Shown here one piece after another: positions 62,723 to 64,000 of a stretch of 64,000 bases of DNA (position 1 is the stretch's first letter; the number at the start of each line of letters is the position of its first letter). The DNA is taken from positions 72,519,401-72,583,400 of the forward strand of contig NC_089646.1 of assembly GCF_037042795.1 (NCBI RefSeq), given 5' to 3'. The notes beneath the pieces are model-generated. The model was given only the letters and a program-made list of their open reading frames with translations, did no database searches and was not told the origin of the DNA. The DNA is from Molothrus aeneus (lineage: Eukaryota; Chordata; Aves; Passeriformes; Icteridae). The translations under genes were made by a program, and so were the position numbers.

Positions 62723-64000
62723 GGGACTGCTTCTGGGTGGAAGATGTCAGGAAAGCATAGGTTTACTGGGGTCAATGTCTAAAACCAAAGACTAAGATTC
62801 TAGGACCATATAAGGAGGAAAAATCTGCAAAACCTATTGAGCAAAGAAAGACTAAAAAGGACAGCTTTTTTGTTGAGATAAAGGAGAAACAAGGGAATAC
62901 TGGAAGGCAAATAATTTGACTAGGTTGTTCGAGAGTGCTGTTAGGGAGAAGCAAGGTTGGTTATTCTCCAGATGGGAAGGAGAACTGGGAGTTGAGACAA
63001 CAAAACTGGCAGGGCTGCGCCCTCTCTAACAAAGGCAGTCCCACAGAAACTTAACAAGAATAGCAAAGCAGAACAGATGATGGTAATAAGTCAAGTGTCC
63101 AGAACACTAAACATGTCCATGGTGACAAGGGAGATCTGAGGTCAAGCTACAAAGTCAAGTCCACAGGTCAGGCTTGGAATGAACGGGGTACATGATCAGA
63201 AACAGATACATCAACAATGTAGCTTGGACAAGAAATCTTCAACACTGCTCCAAACAAAGGGAGGTCAGAACCTTGCTTCATTCAAACATCCACATCTTTC
63301 CCAGAAATCTGATCCAAGATTCATTCCACAGCTGCATTAAATCAGAGTTGGCCTTGAGCACTGGAAGCCAAAACCCTGGGAAGAGAGCTGGAGGAAGAGG
63401 TTGCAGACCCCACTGATGAACCTGATTGGTGTGGCAGCAGTAGGGCAATAACCCTGTACCCGCTGTACCCCATGAGTCCAATTTGCTTCCCTGACTGTGG
63501 AACCTAGTGCCAAAAGAGACAGACCAGATGCCGCTAACACAAGTTAAACAATAGCCAGTGCTTTCCTCGTCTTCACAGGCAGCCACCTCAAACACTAAAA
63601 AAATAACAAATTCAGAAGTATGCCTTATTTATGTTTAAAAACACCTATAGAAAAATATCCCAAACTTTCCCACATCAGATAAATTTGTTTTTCCCTTGCA
63701 TTTCTCCTCTCTTCCAAGTCTCATAGATATCCATACACATCTTCCTCTAGTACAAGGAACTTGGAATCTCCAGTTTTTTGCAGGTGTCTGAAGAAGCCTG
63801 TTATCCAAGTGCTTACTTTCAAGTACTACTTTTTTTAAAGAATTAGTTTTCATTGCCTTTTTTTTTAAAGTTTTGTGTATAGAAAGCAGGGTAATTTTAT
63901 TCTTAACTCACAGGAAGTGTATTATAATATTAGTATATTGACCTGAGAATGTCAGTGTTGGGAATATCAATACTACAGATAAGCTGTGAGTTTTTGATAA
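62723..64000. other. GC-richer unidentified stretch, then AT-rich end
   Basis: Positions 62,940-63,560 are less AT-rich and contain AGGTCAAG- and CAAGTCCA-like words, as in old LTR or transposon leaders, but I cannot match them to a family. A 105-codon minus-strand frame (63,278-63,595) overlaps a 67-codon frame in another minus register and a 74-codon forward frame. It is tryptophan- and glycine-rich with no domain recognised. The last 400 bases are AT-rich without features. Confidence 0.4.

Noticed and set aside
62511..62795. 94-codon forward frame
   Set aside because: Much of it is CR1 3' UTR sequence.
1..64000. CRISPR arrays, prokaryotic operons, defence or biosynthetic clusters
   Set aside because: The sequence is CpG-poor vertebrate DNA with CR1 and ERV elements. 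No regularly spaced repeats or bacterial-type coding density exist.

Overview
The window looks like vertebrate nuclear DNA, most likely from a bird and probably a passerine. It is AT-rich, CpG-poor and dominated by sequence with no recognisable genes. Four 3' ends of CR1 LINEs carry the hallmark avian tail (the 'GGTTGGAACTAGATGATCTTTAAGGTCCC...ATTCTATG' type). Two ERV LTRs resemble avian families, and there are decayed MIR/CORE-SINE copies and other very old amniote interspersed repeats. I found no prokaryotic or organellar gene organisation, no CRISPR array, and no rRNA, tRNA or other structural RNA gene.

No protein-coding gene can be supported. The longest open frames are 118-128 codons. 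They are scattered over both strands and all frames and overlap one another, and none has a domain I recognise. Several are simply translated microsatellite or LTR sequence. The window therefore reads as an intergenic gene desert or the inside of very large introns.

Layout. 1-22 kb: AT-rich unique sequence with two MIR-like SINEs (about 4.99 and 7.41 kb), a paired palindrome at 4.65 kb, an ancient repeat at 19.07 kb and a CR1 tail at 22.09 kb. 22-37 kb: a roughly 120-bp GGAA microsatellite at 23.04 kb, a GC-richer patch at 23.7-24.1 kb, other low-complexity tracts and one unexplained 91-codon frame at 33.9 kb. 37-42 kb: the retroviral part. A decayed LTR (about 37.53-38.05 kb) is followed by a tRNA-Lys-type primer-binding site and a short internal remnant. 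A complete-looking 1,074-bp solo LTR (41,032-42,105) is flanked by a perfect 5-bp target-site duplication. 42-53 kb: AT-rich sequence with a G-run and T/G-rich tract, ancient repeats at 49.5 and 50.5 kb, two candidate exons judged only by splice signals and open frame (48.4-48.65 and 52.38-52.52 kb), and a CR1 tail. 53-64 kb: a 42-bp tandem duplication, a (TC)n tract, two more CR1 tails and a minus-strand MIR remnant.

Nothing here forms an operon, pathway or defence system. The most concrete biology is mobile-element history: one young CpG-rich solo LTR beside an older truncated provirus. Two stretches are worth an RNA-seq or conservation check as possible exons. I see no convincing previously undescribed system.
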